Shown one piece after another: positions 8,929-17,956 of a stretch of 22,643 nt of DNA (within the stretch, counting starts at the first letter, position 1; each line of letters opens with the position of its first letter). The stretch spans positions 1 through 22,643 of the IMG/VR virus record IMGVR_UViG_3300022911_000066. One strand, 5' to 3'. The translations under genes were made by a program, and so were the position numbers. This DNA comes from a virus. The notes under the pieces were generated by a model. It did not search any database. It saw only the letters and a program-made list of their open reading frames with translations, and had not been told where the DNA came from.

Positions 8929-10361
8929 TAGCTAGGCCCTCCCTTGGTAAAGCCTTCTTCGATGTTGATATGCACGGCGGCGAGGAATGCGGGCCCCGCC
9001 GCTTGATTGATCAGGCGCACGGCAATATGCGAGCCCTTCCCCGCGACCGGAATTGTTTGCAGCCCATAGGTGTTGTCCTGGACGTTGGCGATCAGCTCGA
9101 AAAGATCGGTGCGGTTCGGCAACAAGCCGATTTCAATCGACCAGGGCCCGATACACATCACGTCCACGGCGCTGATGCGTTTGGCGATAGTGGAGCCGGT
9201 CGCCATCATGTGCGGCGTGACAAGCGTCACTTTGCTGTTGTCGTAGGTCTTGCCGTCCACGCCACCATAGAGACGGACATTGCCGTTCTCATCGAGGCAA
9301 TAAACGCGATCCGCCACCGTGAACAGGTTTTCGATTTCATAGGGCAACGGGAAGGTTGACCAGGCTGTGATCTGCGCGGCGGGATAGTAGGACAAGACAT
9401 AGACCGTCTTATCGACATGCAACCAATAGCGTCCATGGACCGGCTGCACCACGCCTAGCGCGATACGCGCCGATGCCGGGAAGTCACGAATATGCGCGAT
9501 CAGGATCGGGTCAATGGCGGAGCCCACGTCCGACACCGCCGCCGCAAGATTGATGTTCATCGCCTTGAGGCTGCGCACGCCGCTGTGCGCCAGAAAGAGC
9601 ACGTCGCCCGTCCCGAATTGCAGCATGCTATGCGGCGCGATGCAGCCCGAGCGCAGCATTTGTCCCAGTTCGTCCAGCGTGGGATTGGGATCGAGCGACC
9701 AAACCTGGGTCAGCAGCGGCGCGCTGATCGCCATGTCATTGTAATAGACCTCCATGGATTGCAGGTCTTCGCCCTCCGGGTCATTGATCGCCATGTTGAT
9801 GAAGCCCGCGCCGGGATTGGTGGTGGACGCGGGATCATTGATCGCGGGATTGTTGACACCAGAGAAGCGCAACCGCTTGCCGTCGATGCGGTACATCTTG
9901 CCTTTGTAGGTACGGGCAAAAGTGCCGTGCGAATTACTGGCGTCCACTTCCAGGACGAGAATGTCCTTGTACCAGCAATAAGTGACGCCCGAGACGCCCT
10001 GCCCGCAGACAAAGAAATTTCCGTCGAAGGCTTCAACATCGAGGATTTTCACAATCTGTTCCGGCGCTGCGGCGAGCGCATGCGTCACGATAGGATGCGG
10101 GCAACCCATATTGTTGACGACCGGAGCCGCGCCCACGCCGAAAAAGTGCAGCTTGCCCGCCTGGCCGAAAGCATAAGGCGGCGGCGTCGTGTTCATGGGG
10201 ACTGTGGCGACCGTCACAAGCGCCATGCGCTTTTCGATCTCGCCGCCCGCATTGACGAAAGCATTTTCCAGCACGCGCAAAGTCCCGCCCGGCGCGGTCA
10301 GCGGCGTCTTGCGGACATCGAGCCCGCCTTTGAAATCATTGACCGAGAAGACCTTGGACAA
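8928..10361 (-). CDS. Tail protein, T7 gp12 / tubular-B-like
   Basis: The protein is 477 aa. The N-terminus FSVNDFKGGLDVRKTPLTAPGGTLRVLENAFVNAGGEIEKRMAL is typical of podovirus tail/stabilisation proteins that begin by listing parameters of a beta-rich scaffold. The rest is beta-rich with repeated short strands and turns (GKMYRIDGKRLRFSG, GDVLFLAHSGVRSL, GRYWLHVDKTVYVLSYYP, NLFTVADRVYCLDENGNVRLYGG), consistent with a propeller-like tail nozzle protein. The start codon is TTG at 10361; no in-frame ATG lies near it, and AGGGGG sits about 6 nt upstream, overlapping the stop of the adaptor gene. Downstream it overlaps the next gene as TAATG. The tail assignment is fairly secure; exact equivalence to T7 gp12 is not. 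Confidence 0.8.
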   Translation of the reverse strand: MSKVFSVNDFKGGLDVRKTPLTAPGGTLRVLENAFVNAGGEIEKRMALVTVATVPMNTTPPPYAFGQAGKLHFFGVGAAPVVNNMGCPHPIVTHALAAAPEQIVKILDVEAFDGNFFVCGQGVSGVTYCWYKDILVLEVDASNSHGTFARTYKGKMYRIDGKRLRFSGVNNPAINDPASTTNPGAGFINMAINDPEGEDLQSMEVYYNDMAISAPLLTQVWSLDPNPTLDELGQMLRSGCIAPHSMLQFGTGDVLFLAHSGVRSLKAMNINLAAAVSDVGSAIDPILIAHIRDFPASARIALGVVQPVHGRYWLHVDKTVYVLSYYPAAQITAWSTFPLPYEIENLFTVADRVYCLDENGNVRLYGGVDGKTYDNSKVTLVTPHMMATGSTIAKRISAVDVMCIGPWSIEIGLLPNRTDLFELIANVQDNTYGLQTIPVAGKGSHIAVRLINQAAGPAFLAAVHINIEEGFTKGGPS

Positions 10362-10370
10362 GGCGGCCCC

Positions 10371-11117
10371 CTAGCTGCCGGGGCCGTTGCCATATCCCGG
10401 GGGGATATAGTCAAGCCCAAGCGTGCCATAGCCGACACCCCGAGATTGCGCATCACCGCCGCCCGCGCCAATCGCGACCGGAGCCCGCTTGTGCGAGAAG
10501 CGCCGCACACGATGCCGACGCATCGCCTCCTGCGCTTTCTGCAATTTGAGCCCGGCGTCTTTGGCGTTGTCCCGCTGGAGGATTTCCACCGCGCTAAACA
10601 GGACAATGAGATTGGGCGGCAACGTCGAGAGATCGGCGTCGTTGACCATTTTCTTGACGGTCTTTGTCCCGCGCAAGCGCAGCTTGGCGTTTGCCGCCGC
10701 CGCACTGGCGTCCGGGACGGGCCAGACTTCAAATGTGTTGTCGTCGGCGTGGTGCATCCAGCGCCGCGTCGGCCAAGACTTGAAACCGTTGTCGCTATTC
10801 CACAAGACGAACTGCGCCGGGCCGATGCCATAGGCGAGTTCGGCATAGACCGTGTTGATCAGTACCCAAATCTTGTTGATGTCATCGAACGCCAAATCTG
10901 CCGGATACGCATAATAGCGCTGGCCGTTAGCGAGATTGACATCGCGATCAACAATGAGGTCAGGCCAGTCGTAATCCCGATATAGATCAAGCTGGGTACG
11001 ATTGAGATAATAGAGAAGCGTTTCACGGTCATTCAAGCCATGGGCGACATTGGTCGAATGCCCGACTTCCGCCCGCAAGTCGGTCAGCATATCGCGAAGC
11101 TGCAACTGCTCAGCCAT
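10371..11117 (-). CDS. Head-tail adaptor, T7 gp11 / tubular-A-like
   Basis: The protein is 248 aa. It begins with a helical segment (LRDMLTDLRAEVGHSTNVAHGLNDRETLLYYLNRTQLDLYRDYDWPDL), which matches the common pattern of podovirus adaptor proteins where an N-terminal helical bundle carries YLNRxQxxLYxxYDWP. A beta-rich region follows (RYYAYPADLAFDDINKIWVL, NTFEVWPVPDASA, LRLRGTKTVKKM), then a C-terminal helix (ILQRDNAKDAGLKLQKAQEAMRRHR). It would form the ring between portal and tail. The ATG at 11117 has AAAGGG about 6 nt upstream, overlapping the TAG of the 207-aa gene 3 bp away. The neighbour downstream is the tail protein, the usual order. Confident in family type. Confidence 0.84.
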   Translation of the reverse strand: MAEQLQLRDMLTDLRAEVGHSTNVAHGLNDRETLLYYLNRTQLDLYRDYDWPDLIVDRDVNLANGQRYYAYPADLAFDDINKIWVLINTVYAELAYGIGPAQFVLWNSDNGFKSWPTRRWMHHADDNTFEVWPVPDASAAAANAKLRLRGTKTVKKMVNDADLSTLPPNLIVLFSAVEILQRDNAKDAGLKLQKAQEAMRRHRVRRFSHKRAPVAIGAGGGDAQSRGVGYGTLGLDYIPPGYGNGPGS

Positions 11118-11120
11118 GGA

Positions 11121-11744
11121 CTACCCTTTCGGACGGTCGTGCTCGTTCTCGCCATGCTTTTTCTGACGGCCCGCGACATCAGGAAGATGCGACGGCGTCG
11201 GTCGAGCCTGGCGCGCTTGTCCCTTGAAGCTTGTCCTGCCCTGCGGTTGGTCCTGGACGCGGGGACGGGGGGACAACAGGCTTTCATCGACACCCGGGTC
11301 TTCGTCGTCTTCGTCGAAAGGCTTGGGATTGTCGAAGCCGGGCATGTCGTCGCCCTCGTCCGCCGCAGGATCGGCAAGCGTGTACTGATCAAGCGGGCGC
11401 AAGATGGGGTCGGGGCTATCAGGAAGCGTCGGCCCCGGTTTATGCACCGGAAGGGTGCAGACCGGGACCGAACGATCCATCGTGGGAAGGCGTGGCCGGT
11501 TGCCCGGAAACACCTTTGCCACTTCTTCCGCCTGATAGATTACCCGCAGCCGCGTAAGCGCTTCTTCCTGGGACATCTCGCATGTGCCGATGACATGAAC
11601 GTCCGTCACCGCATCCTCGCCGTGCAGGAATTGAATAACCATCAACTCCGGGAACAGGATCGGATTGTTGCGGCCTCGGACGACGACATTGTCATTGTCG
11701 CCGCCGAGGGCCACTGAGCATCTGAGAAGTTGGAATTGCGCCAT
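11121..11744 (-). CDS. Conserved capsid-neighbour protein, 207 aa
   Basis: Located directly between major capsid protein and adaptor. The first about 90 residues look folded and mixed alpha/beta (SVALGGDNDNVVVRGRNNPILFPELMVIQFLHGEDAVTDVHVIG, then SQEEALTRLRVIYQAEEVAKVFPG); similar sequences often follow the capsid gene in podoviruses, but I know no assigned function. The remaining about 110 residues are low in complexity: a Pro-rich part, an acidic stretch near 137-155 (DEGDD, DEDDEDPG) and a basic Arg/Lys/Gln tail, so likely disordered. Start ATG at 11744 with GGAG 7 nt upstream. It may be a head completion, decoration or transcription-related protein; the data do not decide. Confidence 0.72.
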   Translation of the reverse strand: MAQFQLLRCSVALGGDNDNVVVRGRNNPILFPELMVIQFLHGEDAVTDVHVIGTCEMSQEEALTRLRVIYQAEEVAKVFPGNRPRLPTMDRSVPVCTLPVHKPGPTLPDSPDPILRPLDQYTLADPAADEGDDMPGFDNPKPFDEDDEDPGVDESLLSPRPRVQDQPQGRTSFKGQARQARPTPSHLPDVAGRQKKHGENEHDRPKG

Positions 11745-11759
11745 AGCGATCTCCGGGGG

Positions 11760-12842
11760 TTAGGTGATTTGCACAACAAGCGAAGAGTTCACTTGCTGCG
11801 CAACGATCTGCCCCGTGTGCGTCATGCTCTTGTACATGACGAACTGATTGTAGGGCCGCGCAGGGGTGAACTTGTGATCCCACTCGCCGTCCATCTTCAT
11901 CAGATAGATATGGCGAGGGTCCCACCAATAGCCGTACTTGGCTTTTCCAAGACCATCGAGCGTCGGGTCGTACTCGATCATCGTGTTGCCGAATTTCAGT
12001 TGTCCCATTTTGCCGTCCTGGGACCCTGTGAAGCCGGTCATCGAGTAGTTGCCGTTCGCCCGGATTTCAACTTCGAGCGCGCTGATGAAATCGGACCCTG
12101 CCAAGAACTTGGTGGGCCGACCGCCGAAACGGATCAACTGGCGATATTCCTGTTGCAAGAACTGGAACAGCGCGCCGCCGTTTGCGACGTTGGACGTGAC
12201 CGCCCCGCGCCCGCCCGCAAGCCCATAGGCCACGGTCGCCGCGCGGTTCTGCCACCAGGGATTTGCCAAGCGGCCAAGACCGCCGAGCGTCCCGGCGTTC
12301 GGGACATCGACGATGATGGACGCAAGACCGGCCAGTGCTTTCGGATCGGCCACGCCGTCGCCCCAACACAGGGCATTCATGGAGCGGGCGTACATCTCCC
12401 CGAAATCCTCAAGCTTGTCTTCGAGGAGATCGACCAGGACCGTGACTTCGCGGTCGCTATGGTTGGACGTGCCGTCGCCGTTCCCGGCGCTATCGGTCAC
12501 GCTGATGCCATCGATTTTCAATTCGGTGTGCGTCAGCGTCAGGCCGATGTGATGTTCACGCCACGGATAATTCACACGCTGAATATTTGCGGGCGTGTAG
12601 AAATTCACCGCGTCGTTATGGGTGTAACCGACGACATGATCATTCACGCCGCCCGAGCCATAGTTGCCTTTGACCGCGAGCGAAATGTTGCCTTTGCCGC
12701 CGGGGAAGGATTTTGCCGAGCCTTCAAAGAAACGAAGGAGCGGCTTGGCCTGGATCGACTGCTTAAAGGTGTCGCCTTTGTTGTAGTAAAAATCCAACGA
12801 CGCATTCGCGATGTTGGCGATTTCTCCTGCTGTGAAAGCCAT
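11760..12842 (-). CDS. Major capsid protein
   Basis: The protein is 360 aa, a usual size for an HK97-fold capsid subunit. It follows the scaffold gene by 18 bp. Supporting sequence: an N-terminal helix (FTAGEIANIANASLDFYYNKGDTFKQSI), a Gly-rich extended loop with SFPGGKGNISLAVKGNYGSGG, a P-domain-like middle (LVDLLEDKLEDFGEMYARSMNALCWGDG; FLQQEYRQLIRFGGRPTKFLAGSDFISALEVEIRANG) and a C-terminal strand region (GYWWDPRHIYLMKMDGEWDH, KFTPARPYNQFVMYKSMTHTGQIVAQQVNSSLVV). It assembles the icosahedral shell. Start ATG at 12842 has GGAAG about 9 nt upstream. Gene order portal-scaffold-capsid-adaptor supports the call. The exact capsid subfamily is not determined here. Confidence 0.9.
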   Translation of the reverse strand: MAFTAGEIANIANASLDFYYNKGDTFKQSIQAKPLLRFFEGSAKSFPGGKGNISLAVKGNYGSGGVNDHVVGYTHNDAVNFYTPANIQRVNYPWREHHIGLTLTHTELKIDGISVTDSAGNGDGTSNHSDREVTVLVDLLEDKLEDFGEMYARSMNALCWGDGVADPKALAGLASIIVDVPNAGTLGGLGRLANPWWQNRAATVAYGLAGGRGAVTSNVANGGALFQFLQQEYRQLIRFGGRPTKFLAGSDFISALEVEIRANGNYSMTGFTGSQDGKMGQLKFGNTMIEYDPTLDGLGKAKYGYWWDPRHIYLMKMDGEWDHKFTPARPYNQFVMYKSMTHTGQIVAQQVNSSLVVQIT

Positions 12843-12860
12843 TGTCTTGTCTTCCCAAGA

Positions 12861-14015
12861 TCAGCGGCTTGCGTTCCCCGCGAGCGCCATGAGCGCCGCT
12901 TCCTTCATGGTTTTGGGGACGCGCGAAGCCGAAACGGTTGAACCCTGGCTGCCGGATGGGACCGCGCGTGTGGGCTTGGGCGCGGGTCGAATGCGCGCAA
13001 GCTCTTTCGTGGCCTCATTGTAGGCGTCTTGGATCAGGGACACCGCTTCGTTCACATCACGCGGGGGACCGCGCTCTTGCAGAAGGGCCTGAGCAAATCG
13101 CTTAACGGCAACCGCCTTGTTCTGATAATCGGGGTCCCGTGCGCGCGTGTTCGCTTCCCAGGTGTTCACCGCCGTCTGGACTTGAACGAGCGTCTGCTGC
13201 TGCGTCTGCTGCTGCATCTGCTGCGTCTGTTCGGTCAAGCGATGCTCGGCATGACCGGCGCGGAAGCGCGTGCGGGACATTTCCGCTGCGGCTTCGGTGC
13301 TGATCAAACCCTGATCGACTTGCGCTTGCAGGTCCTTCGGGATGCGCAAACCCAACGCTTCCTGCGCCGACATCACATAGGGCGTGATGCCATTGAGAAA
13401 AGCTTGGTAATCTCCACGCCGGAGCGAAGCCCCGACGCCCAACAACATGTTCACGTCCTCGGGGACAAGCTTGTGTTGGTCGAGATAACCACGAAGCTGT
13501 CGGTGGGCGGCGAGTTCAGGCTCTACCGCCTGGAGATCGCGCCGGGCCTGATTGCGCTGGCCCAACAGCCGCTCGAAGCGCTTGCGCGTCTCGGGCCGCA
13601 ATTTGTTGAGTTCAGCCTCGGTCGGGTCCGGGGTGTCGTCACTAACAGCTTGTTGTGTTTGATCTGGTTGCGAACCGTCGCCGGGGGCTCCGGTTTCAGA
13701 GACAACACCTTGTTTGTCCGCTTGCTCGCCCAGGCCGAACTCGTCTTCGGAAGACGCAGGATCGACGGCTGGTTTATCAGGAAGGGATTTGACCACTGAC
13801 CGAACAGCGGCGAGCAATCCTTCCCGGTCGGACTGACGGGTGTTGGTTTCACTGGACGAAGGTGGGGGGCTGTCCGTTGCGCTTGGCGAGGGCGCGGAGC
13901 TTTCGCCGCTGTCAGCCGGGGACGACGCGGGCGCGGGGGACGAAGCCCCTGCATCCGGCGCGCTGGACGATGGCGCGCTTGTCACGTCCGAATTTGCCGA
14001 ACCCCGATCAGACAT
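12861..14015 (-). CDS. Capsid scaffolding protein
   Basis: The protein is 384 aa and lies between portal and major capsid. Residues 1-60 are almost only Ser, Pro, Ala, Asp and Gly and must be disordered. Residues 66-82 form a short helix, and DEFGLGE lies at 91-97. From about 135 there is a long helical region (ETRKRFERLLGQRNQARRDLQAVEPELAAHRQLRG). A Gln-rich coiled coil follows near 232-256, and a basic C-terminus (KPTRAVPSG, then KTMKEAALMALAG) resembles scaffold tails that contact the coat protein. It would guide shell assembly and then leave the capsid. The ATG at 14015 lacks a clear Shine-Dalgarno and has a possible promoter right upstream. Function rests on composition plus position. 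Confidence 0.82.
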   Translation of the reverse strand: MSDRGSANSDVTSAPSSSAPDAGASSPAPASSPADSGESSAPSPSATDSPPPSSSETNTRQSDREGLLAAVRSVVKSLPDKPAVDPASSEDEFGLGEQADKQGVVSETGAPGDGSQPDQTQQAVSDDTPDPTEAELNKLRPETRKRFERLLGQRNQARRDLQAVEPELAAHRQLRGYLDQHKLVPEDVNMLLGVGASLRRGDYQAFLNGITPYVMSAQEALGLRIPKDLQAQVDQGLISTEAAAEMSRTRFRAGHAEHRLTEQTQQMQQQTQQQTLVQVQTAVNTWEANTRARDPDYQNKAVAVKRFAQALLQERGPPRDVNEAVSLIQDAYNEATKELARIRPAPKPTRAVPSGSQGSTVSASRVPKTMKEAALMALAGNASR

Positions 14016-14023
14016 GGTCGCAA

Positions 14024-14053
14024 GTTATGCGCGTTGTGTTTGTGTTGCGTCAA
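14024..14053 (-). promoter_or_regulatory. Candidate sigma-70-type promoter before scaffold gene
   Basis: On the minus strand, TTGACG (14053-14048) lies 18 bp before CATAAC (14029-14024), giving 5/6 and 4/6 agreement with TTGACA and TATAAT. A transcript would begin about at the scaffold ATG (14015), which would make its message leaderless; this fits the absence of a Shine-Dalgarno there. The spacer is unusually A/C-rich compared with surrounding coding DNA. Only the sequence match supports this. Confidence 0.35.
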
Positions 14054-14066
14054 GTCCTGGCACCAC

Positions 14067-14083
14067 AAAAAAGCGACACCGCT
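14067..14083 (-). terminator. Weak intrinsic-terminator-like hairpin after portal
   Basis: On the minus strand a 4-bp stem (AGCG/CGCT, loop GTGT) is followed by a run of T residues (14072-14067). The stem uses the last bases of the portal stop codon. The stem is short for a rho-independent terminator, so at best it reduces read-through into the scaffold gene. Confidence 0.28.
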
Positions 14084-16412
14084 AGGGGGTGGGGAAGCCC
14101 TGATTGCTCATCGGCATGCGCGGCGGCCCACTACCCGGCCCGGGGCGGTTGCCGTTATTGCCGAAGTATTGCAGCGCGGGAGCCCGGGGGCCGAGGCCGC
14201 CCTGACCAGGCGGGGCTCCCGGTGGAGGACCGCCAGCAACAGCGCCTTGTGGGCCCTGCGCGTTCGGGTCTTGTCCGGGTCCGGGCCCCCGTGGGGCACC
14301 CTTCCCCGCACCCCGGGAGCCGCCGCCGCCCGCATCGCCCGGCTGGCCGGGCGGTGGAGCAGGAGGTTGGGACATAAGCTGGTTGAGCGCTTCCATCGAA
14401 GGGAGCCCTTCGGCAAAAGCATCGGTGAGATCGATGTCGTCGCCCATGCGGCGGATCAATTCGCGCGCCATCCATTCCGGCGAAATGCCGGGGACGCGCT
14501 GGAGCAGCGGAATAATCTGCGTGAGCATCTGCACGTCCTGCTGGCGGTTGGGCGGGCCGTTCGCGCCCGTGTTCACTTCCAGCCACATATTTTCCGCCAC
14601 GGACTGCGGATCAAGCTGCGGCCACACCGCGCCAGCGCCGACGACTTTTTTGACAGTCTCCTCGGTGACATTGAGCAGGAGGATTTGACTGGCCGCGATT
14701 GCCATCTCGGTCATCATGTCGTTGAGGTCATCGACAACAGAGGTCGTGTCGGTGTTCTGCGAAAAAGCCGCAACGCTGACTTCGGTCGCGGTTGCGCCGC
14801 CGGTCTGGCCTTGATCGGCTTGGTCCGAGCCCAGGACGCGAAGGACATCCTCGAAAGTCTGCGAAGTGTCATAGACGGACGGATCAATGGGCGGCATCTT
14901 TATGGGCTGCAACACATCGTCGATCTTTTGTCCCGGGGACAAAGCGTTCAATTCCAGGAGCGCATTGGCCGGATGAGTTCTGAGTTTTTCGAGATCAGCC
15001 TCTTCCAGCATTCCCGCCGCCACGGCAGTTTTCGGGCGATTGGCGCGGCGGTGCTCGCGCAAGCCCTGGCGAGCCCGGTTGAGTTCAAGCTGCATATCGC
15101 GGAGGAGATCAATATCAGACTGCGGGAAAAGCCGCTTTTCGTCATAGCCCTCGTTCATCACAAAGGCGAACCAGGGCCAGAAGCGTTCTGTCTCAGTTTC
15201 CGGCGGCGCGGGCTCTTGCAGAAAATCGGGATAGCCGTCGCACACCACCAGGACCGTCCCGTCCTTGCGATTGTAAATCTCCCACACGCACGCGCTCTCG
15301 TCGCAGGTGTTCTTGTCCCCGCCCGCTTCATAGCGATTGCGCTGGCCGCCGCGCCCAGGCTTGGGGCCCTTGTCGTCATAAGCGGTATAAGACATGCCGA
15401 CATCGACGGAATACACTTCCTTGATCTCGTCCAGGCTCAAAATATATTCCTCGGCCACCCAATCCGCGCCGACGAAATTCTTGAGCGACCGGCATTTCCG
15501 GTCAGGGATCAGCGCCGTGCTGTCGGTATAGTTGAAGGACAAGCCCTCGCGGACGATAAGCTGCGGCTCGGCCATCAACGCTTGCAGCGCGATTTTCAGG
15601 CTCTCGGCTTCGGCGCTGTCGTCCTGAAATTCAGCATCGGTGAAATCCGCCGTCAGGCGCTCGATATTCGCCAGCCGCTCGCTCATGTCGGAAATGCGCT
15701 GTTCGATCTCCGGGCTCATCTTCATGGCGCGCTGGAAACCAAGCTTGACATAGCCGACGCCGGTAATGATCGCCCGCCGCACCGTCATCTTCATGCCGGA
15801 TTTGAACGAGTGGGTCTGCTCGCGGATATTGTATTCGTACAAAAGCTCCAGCGTCTTGCCGACGCGGTCCATCATGCGGTTGAACTGTTCGACCATCTGC
15901 GCGTCTTGCAGGGTCATCAGCGCTTGCGGCGGCGGCATCATGCCGACCATGAGCGATTGCTGCACCGTCTGTTGCGCCTCGATCAATTCCATCGAGGAGC
16001 CGTCCCAGTTCTGCGCGATGATCTTCTCGGTCTTCTTGGCCTTCATCGTGGGGTTGTTGGGGTACAGTTCGGCGGTGCGCTGCTGGACATGCCGCAAGGA
16101 AATGTTGGCGACATAGCGGTCGTCCCGGGCATTGCCACCCGAGACAAAATCCGGCCATTGCTTTCCCTCGGTGAAAGCCATGTTGTCCCGCATGCGCTTG
16201 AAGTCTTTTTCAAAGTGCTCGCGGCTTTCTTTGACCCTTGTCGCCCAGTCTTCGACCAACTTGCGGCGGCCTTCTTCGGGTTGGGGTTTTTCCCGGGACA
16301 TGAACTGTTCGTCGTTGGCGGGCGCTTGTCCCAGGCCAAACTCGTCCTGCTCCATCATGGGATCGGGCGGCATCGCCGCCAGCGGATCAAACATGCTTCC
16401 AAGGGCAGACAT
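14082..16412 (-). CDS. Portal protein
   Basis: The protein is 776 aa from ATG 16412, the size of P22-like portals. It forms the dodecameric ring through which DNA enters and leaves. DEFGLGQ lies at 23-29. The region from about 45 has VEDWATRVKESREHFEKDFKRMRDNMAFTEGKQWP and RYVANISLRHVQQRTAELYPNNPTMKAK, typical of this portal group. The centre is mixed alpha/beta with RNRYEAGGDKNTCDES and VWEIYNRKDGTVLVV. A helix near 500-540 (LRDMQLELNRARQGLREHRRANRP) could line the channel. The last about 110 residues are Gly/Pro-rich. GTG 16415 is an alternative start, but GGAGG is 6 nt before the ATG and only 3 nt before the GTG, so ATG is preferred. Junction with TerL is TGATG. Confidence 0.9.
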   Translation of the reverse strand: MSALGSMFDPLAAMPPDPMMEQDEFGLGQAPANDEQFMSREKPQPEEGRRKLVEDWATRVKESREHFEKDFKRMRDNMAFTEGKQWPDFVSGGNARDDRYVANISLRHVQQRTAELYPNNPTMKAKKTEKIIAQNWDGSSMELIEAQQTVQQSLMVGMMPPPQALMTLQDAQMVEQFNRMMDRVGKTLELLYEYNIREQTHSFKSGMKMTVRRAIITGVGYVKLGFQRAMKMSPEIEQRISDMSERLANIERLTADFTDAEFQDDSAEAESLKIALQALMAEPQLIVREGLSFNYTDSTALIPDRKCRSLKNFVGADWVAEEYILSLDEIKEVYSVDVGMSYTAYDDKGPKPGRGGQRNRYEAGGDKNTCDESACVWEIYNRKDGTVLVVCDGYPDFLQEPAPPETETERFWPWFAFVMNEGYDEKRLFPQSDIDLLRDMQLELNRARQGLREHRRANRPKTAVAAGMLEEADLEKLRTHPANALLELNALSPGQKIDDVLQPIKMPPIDPSVYDTSQTFEDVLRVLGSDQADQGQTGGATATEVSVAAFSQNTDTTSVVDDLNDMMTEMAIAASQILLLNVTEETVKKVVGAGAVWPQLDPQSVAENMWLEVNTGANGPPNRQQDVQMLTQIIPLLQRVPGISPEWMARELIRRMGDDIDLTDAFAEGLPSMEALNQLMSQPPAPPPGQPGDAGGGGSRGAGKGAPRGPGPGQDPNAQGPQGAVAGGPPPGAPPGQGGLGPRAPALQYFGNNGNRPGPGSGPPRMPMSNQGFPTP
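14927..14943. repeat. Head-to-head TTGTCCC pair in portal gene
   Basis: TTTGTCCC and GGGACAAA face each other around one G. It encodes LSPGQK in the portal. Same composite as at 6489 with one extra central base. Confidence 0.55.
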
Positions 16413-17956
16413 CACCAGCCTCCAGTGCCATAGCCGACGCGCACCGAGCGCTCGGCCTGTTTTCTCTGTTCAAGCAAGTGCCCGAACGTGTTCTCGCCAA
16501 ATTCTTTTTGCTGCTGTCTCTGCTTGATCGACGCGCCCACCTGGAGCGTGAGGCCCAGGCCGATATAGGCCAGCGCGTCCACGAAATCGTCATGCGTGTC
16601 GAAAGGGAAACGGAGAAGCTGATCGCGCGCCATCGGCCACCAGGGCGCGCGCTCCGGGAAGCGGACCTTTCCCATGGACATGCGGCCCTGGATTGATTGC
16701 GCCCGGGTCTGCTTGTCGGCAATCGGCTGCATCTCGATCAGCGAACAATAGGTCGAAGTCTCCAGCATGCGCTTGCGCAAGAAAGGCCCAATCGACTTTG
16801 TGATGTGGCCTTTCTCGGCCCACCAGAAAACAGGGCGATGCGCCTTCATCATGCGCAGCATGCTCTCGACCGTCTGTTCGCTGGTCATCGCGCGCCAGAT
16901 CATGTCCGGCAAAATCCAGATATTGTCTTCCTTATCGACGCCCACCATGAGGAGACAGGTTTTGTCCGCGTACTGTTTAAGCGAGACGGCATGGTCAGAC
17001 GCCGCATAGCAGCGCAGATCGGCGGGCAGTTCGTTGGGCTTGTAGGTGTTGAGCCACTTGACGCTGAAAAATGTGCCGCCCGTTGGCGAAGGCCGTCCCT
17101 GATACAGCGCCGAGAAGCCGCGCACGTCGAGGCGCTGCTTGCCAAGCAGGAAAGTGCGCCCGAAGCGGCCCGGCCACAGAGGCTCTCCCTCTTCGCGCCC
17201 GAGCGGATCGACCGCTTTGCCGAACGAAAGGGCCGGCAAGTCGATGATCTTCCACTCCGCCGCCTCCTCCGGGTCATAGTGCGAATTGGCCGGATCGGTG
17301 AGACGCCCAATCAGATCGTCTTGGTGCCAGCGGGTTTGAATAAGCAGGATGCGGCCTGTCTCATCCATGAGACGGGTCGCGATCACTTGGCTAAACCAAT
17401 GCCAAAGCGTGTCGCGGATCGTGGGGCTGTCGGCTTCCTGTCTGTCCTTGAGCGGATCGTCGATGATCAGGAAGTCGCCGCCGCGCCCGGTGGTGGTGCC
17501 GCCTCGTCCCACGAAAGCGAAGATACCGCCCTTGTTGGTTTCCAGCCGGTCGCTCGCCTGGCTGTCGTCTTTCAGCGTCACGTCCGGGAAGACTTGGGCG
17601 AATTGCGGCGACATGATTATGTCGCGCACCGCCCGCCCAATGTCCTGCGAAAACTTCTCGTTGTAGGTGCCAAAAATCAGGCTCTTGTGCGGGTTGCGCC
17701 CGGCCAGCCATGCCGCGAACTTTTTCGACGCAAGCTCCGTCTTGCCGTGGCGCGGGCCAATCTGGATGATCAGCTTTTTGTAGCGACCGGCCTCAAGCTC
17801 CTCCAGCGCCGCCGCCATGATCTCGTGAAACTTCTGCGCCTCATAGCGCGAGAAATCAGGATCGTCCGGTTCTTCCGGCTTCGGCATCATCAGGCGCGTG
17901 AACGCAAGCAGACTGTCGCGCGCCGCGAGGCACGCGATCAGTCTCTTGAGCACCAA
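16412..17956 (-). CDS. terL: Terminase large subunit (ATPase-nuclease)
   Basis: This is the DNA-packaging motor. Counting from the TTG at 17956: Walker A GPRHGKTE at 67-74, Walker B FLIIDDP at 162-168, motif III TRWHQDD at 208-214. An RNase H-like nuclease domain follows, with Asp in YAASDHA (321), Glu in WWAEKGH (381) and HDDFVDALAY (455-464). Length of about 514 aa is normal. The start is unclear: the frame lacks a nearby upstream ATG and has only TTG 17956 or GTG 17953, without a well-placed Shine-Dalgarno. The coding frame reads sensibly further upstream (KLNKDQTRYE) until a TGA. An ATG at 17990 would join it if one A were removed from the AAAA run at 17987-17984. See findings. Confidence 0.92.
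   Translation of the reverse strand: MVLKRLIACLAARDSLLAFTRLMMPKPEEPDDPDFSRYEAQKFHEIMAAALEELEAGRYKKLIIQIGPRHGKTELASKKFAAWLAGRNPHKSLIFGTYNEKFSQDIGRAVRDIIMSPQFAQVFPDVTLKDDSQASDRLETNKGGIFAFVGRGGTTTGRGGDFLIIDDPLKDRQEADSPTIRDTLWHWFSQVIATRLMDETGRILLIQTRWHQDDLIGRLTDPANSHYDPEEAAEWKIIDLPALSFGKAVDPLGREEGEPLWPGRFGRTFLLGKQRLDVRGFSALYQGRPSPTGGTFFSVKWLNTYKPNELPADLRCYAASDHAVSLKQYADKTCLLMVGVDKEDNIWILPDMIWRAMTSEQTVESMLRMMKAHRPVFWWAEKGHITKSIGPFLRKRMLETSTYCSLIEMQPIADKQTRAQSIQGRMSMGKVRFPERAPWWPMARDQLLRFPFDTHDDFVDALAYIGLGLTLQVGASIKQRQQQKEFGENTFGHLLEQRKQAERSVRVGYGTGGW

Noticed and set aside
16412-16415. GTG at 16415 as portal start
   Set aside because: It is only 3 nt from GGAGG, while the adjoining ATG at 16412 is 6 nt away and gives a TGATG junction with TerL.
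14034-16433. Long plus-strand open frame (799 codons) opposite the portal gene
   Set aside because: It is antisense to a convincing portal gene, is Arg/His/Leu-rich with no domain, and arises from GC-rich codon use.
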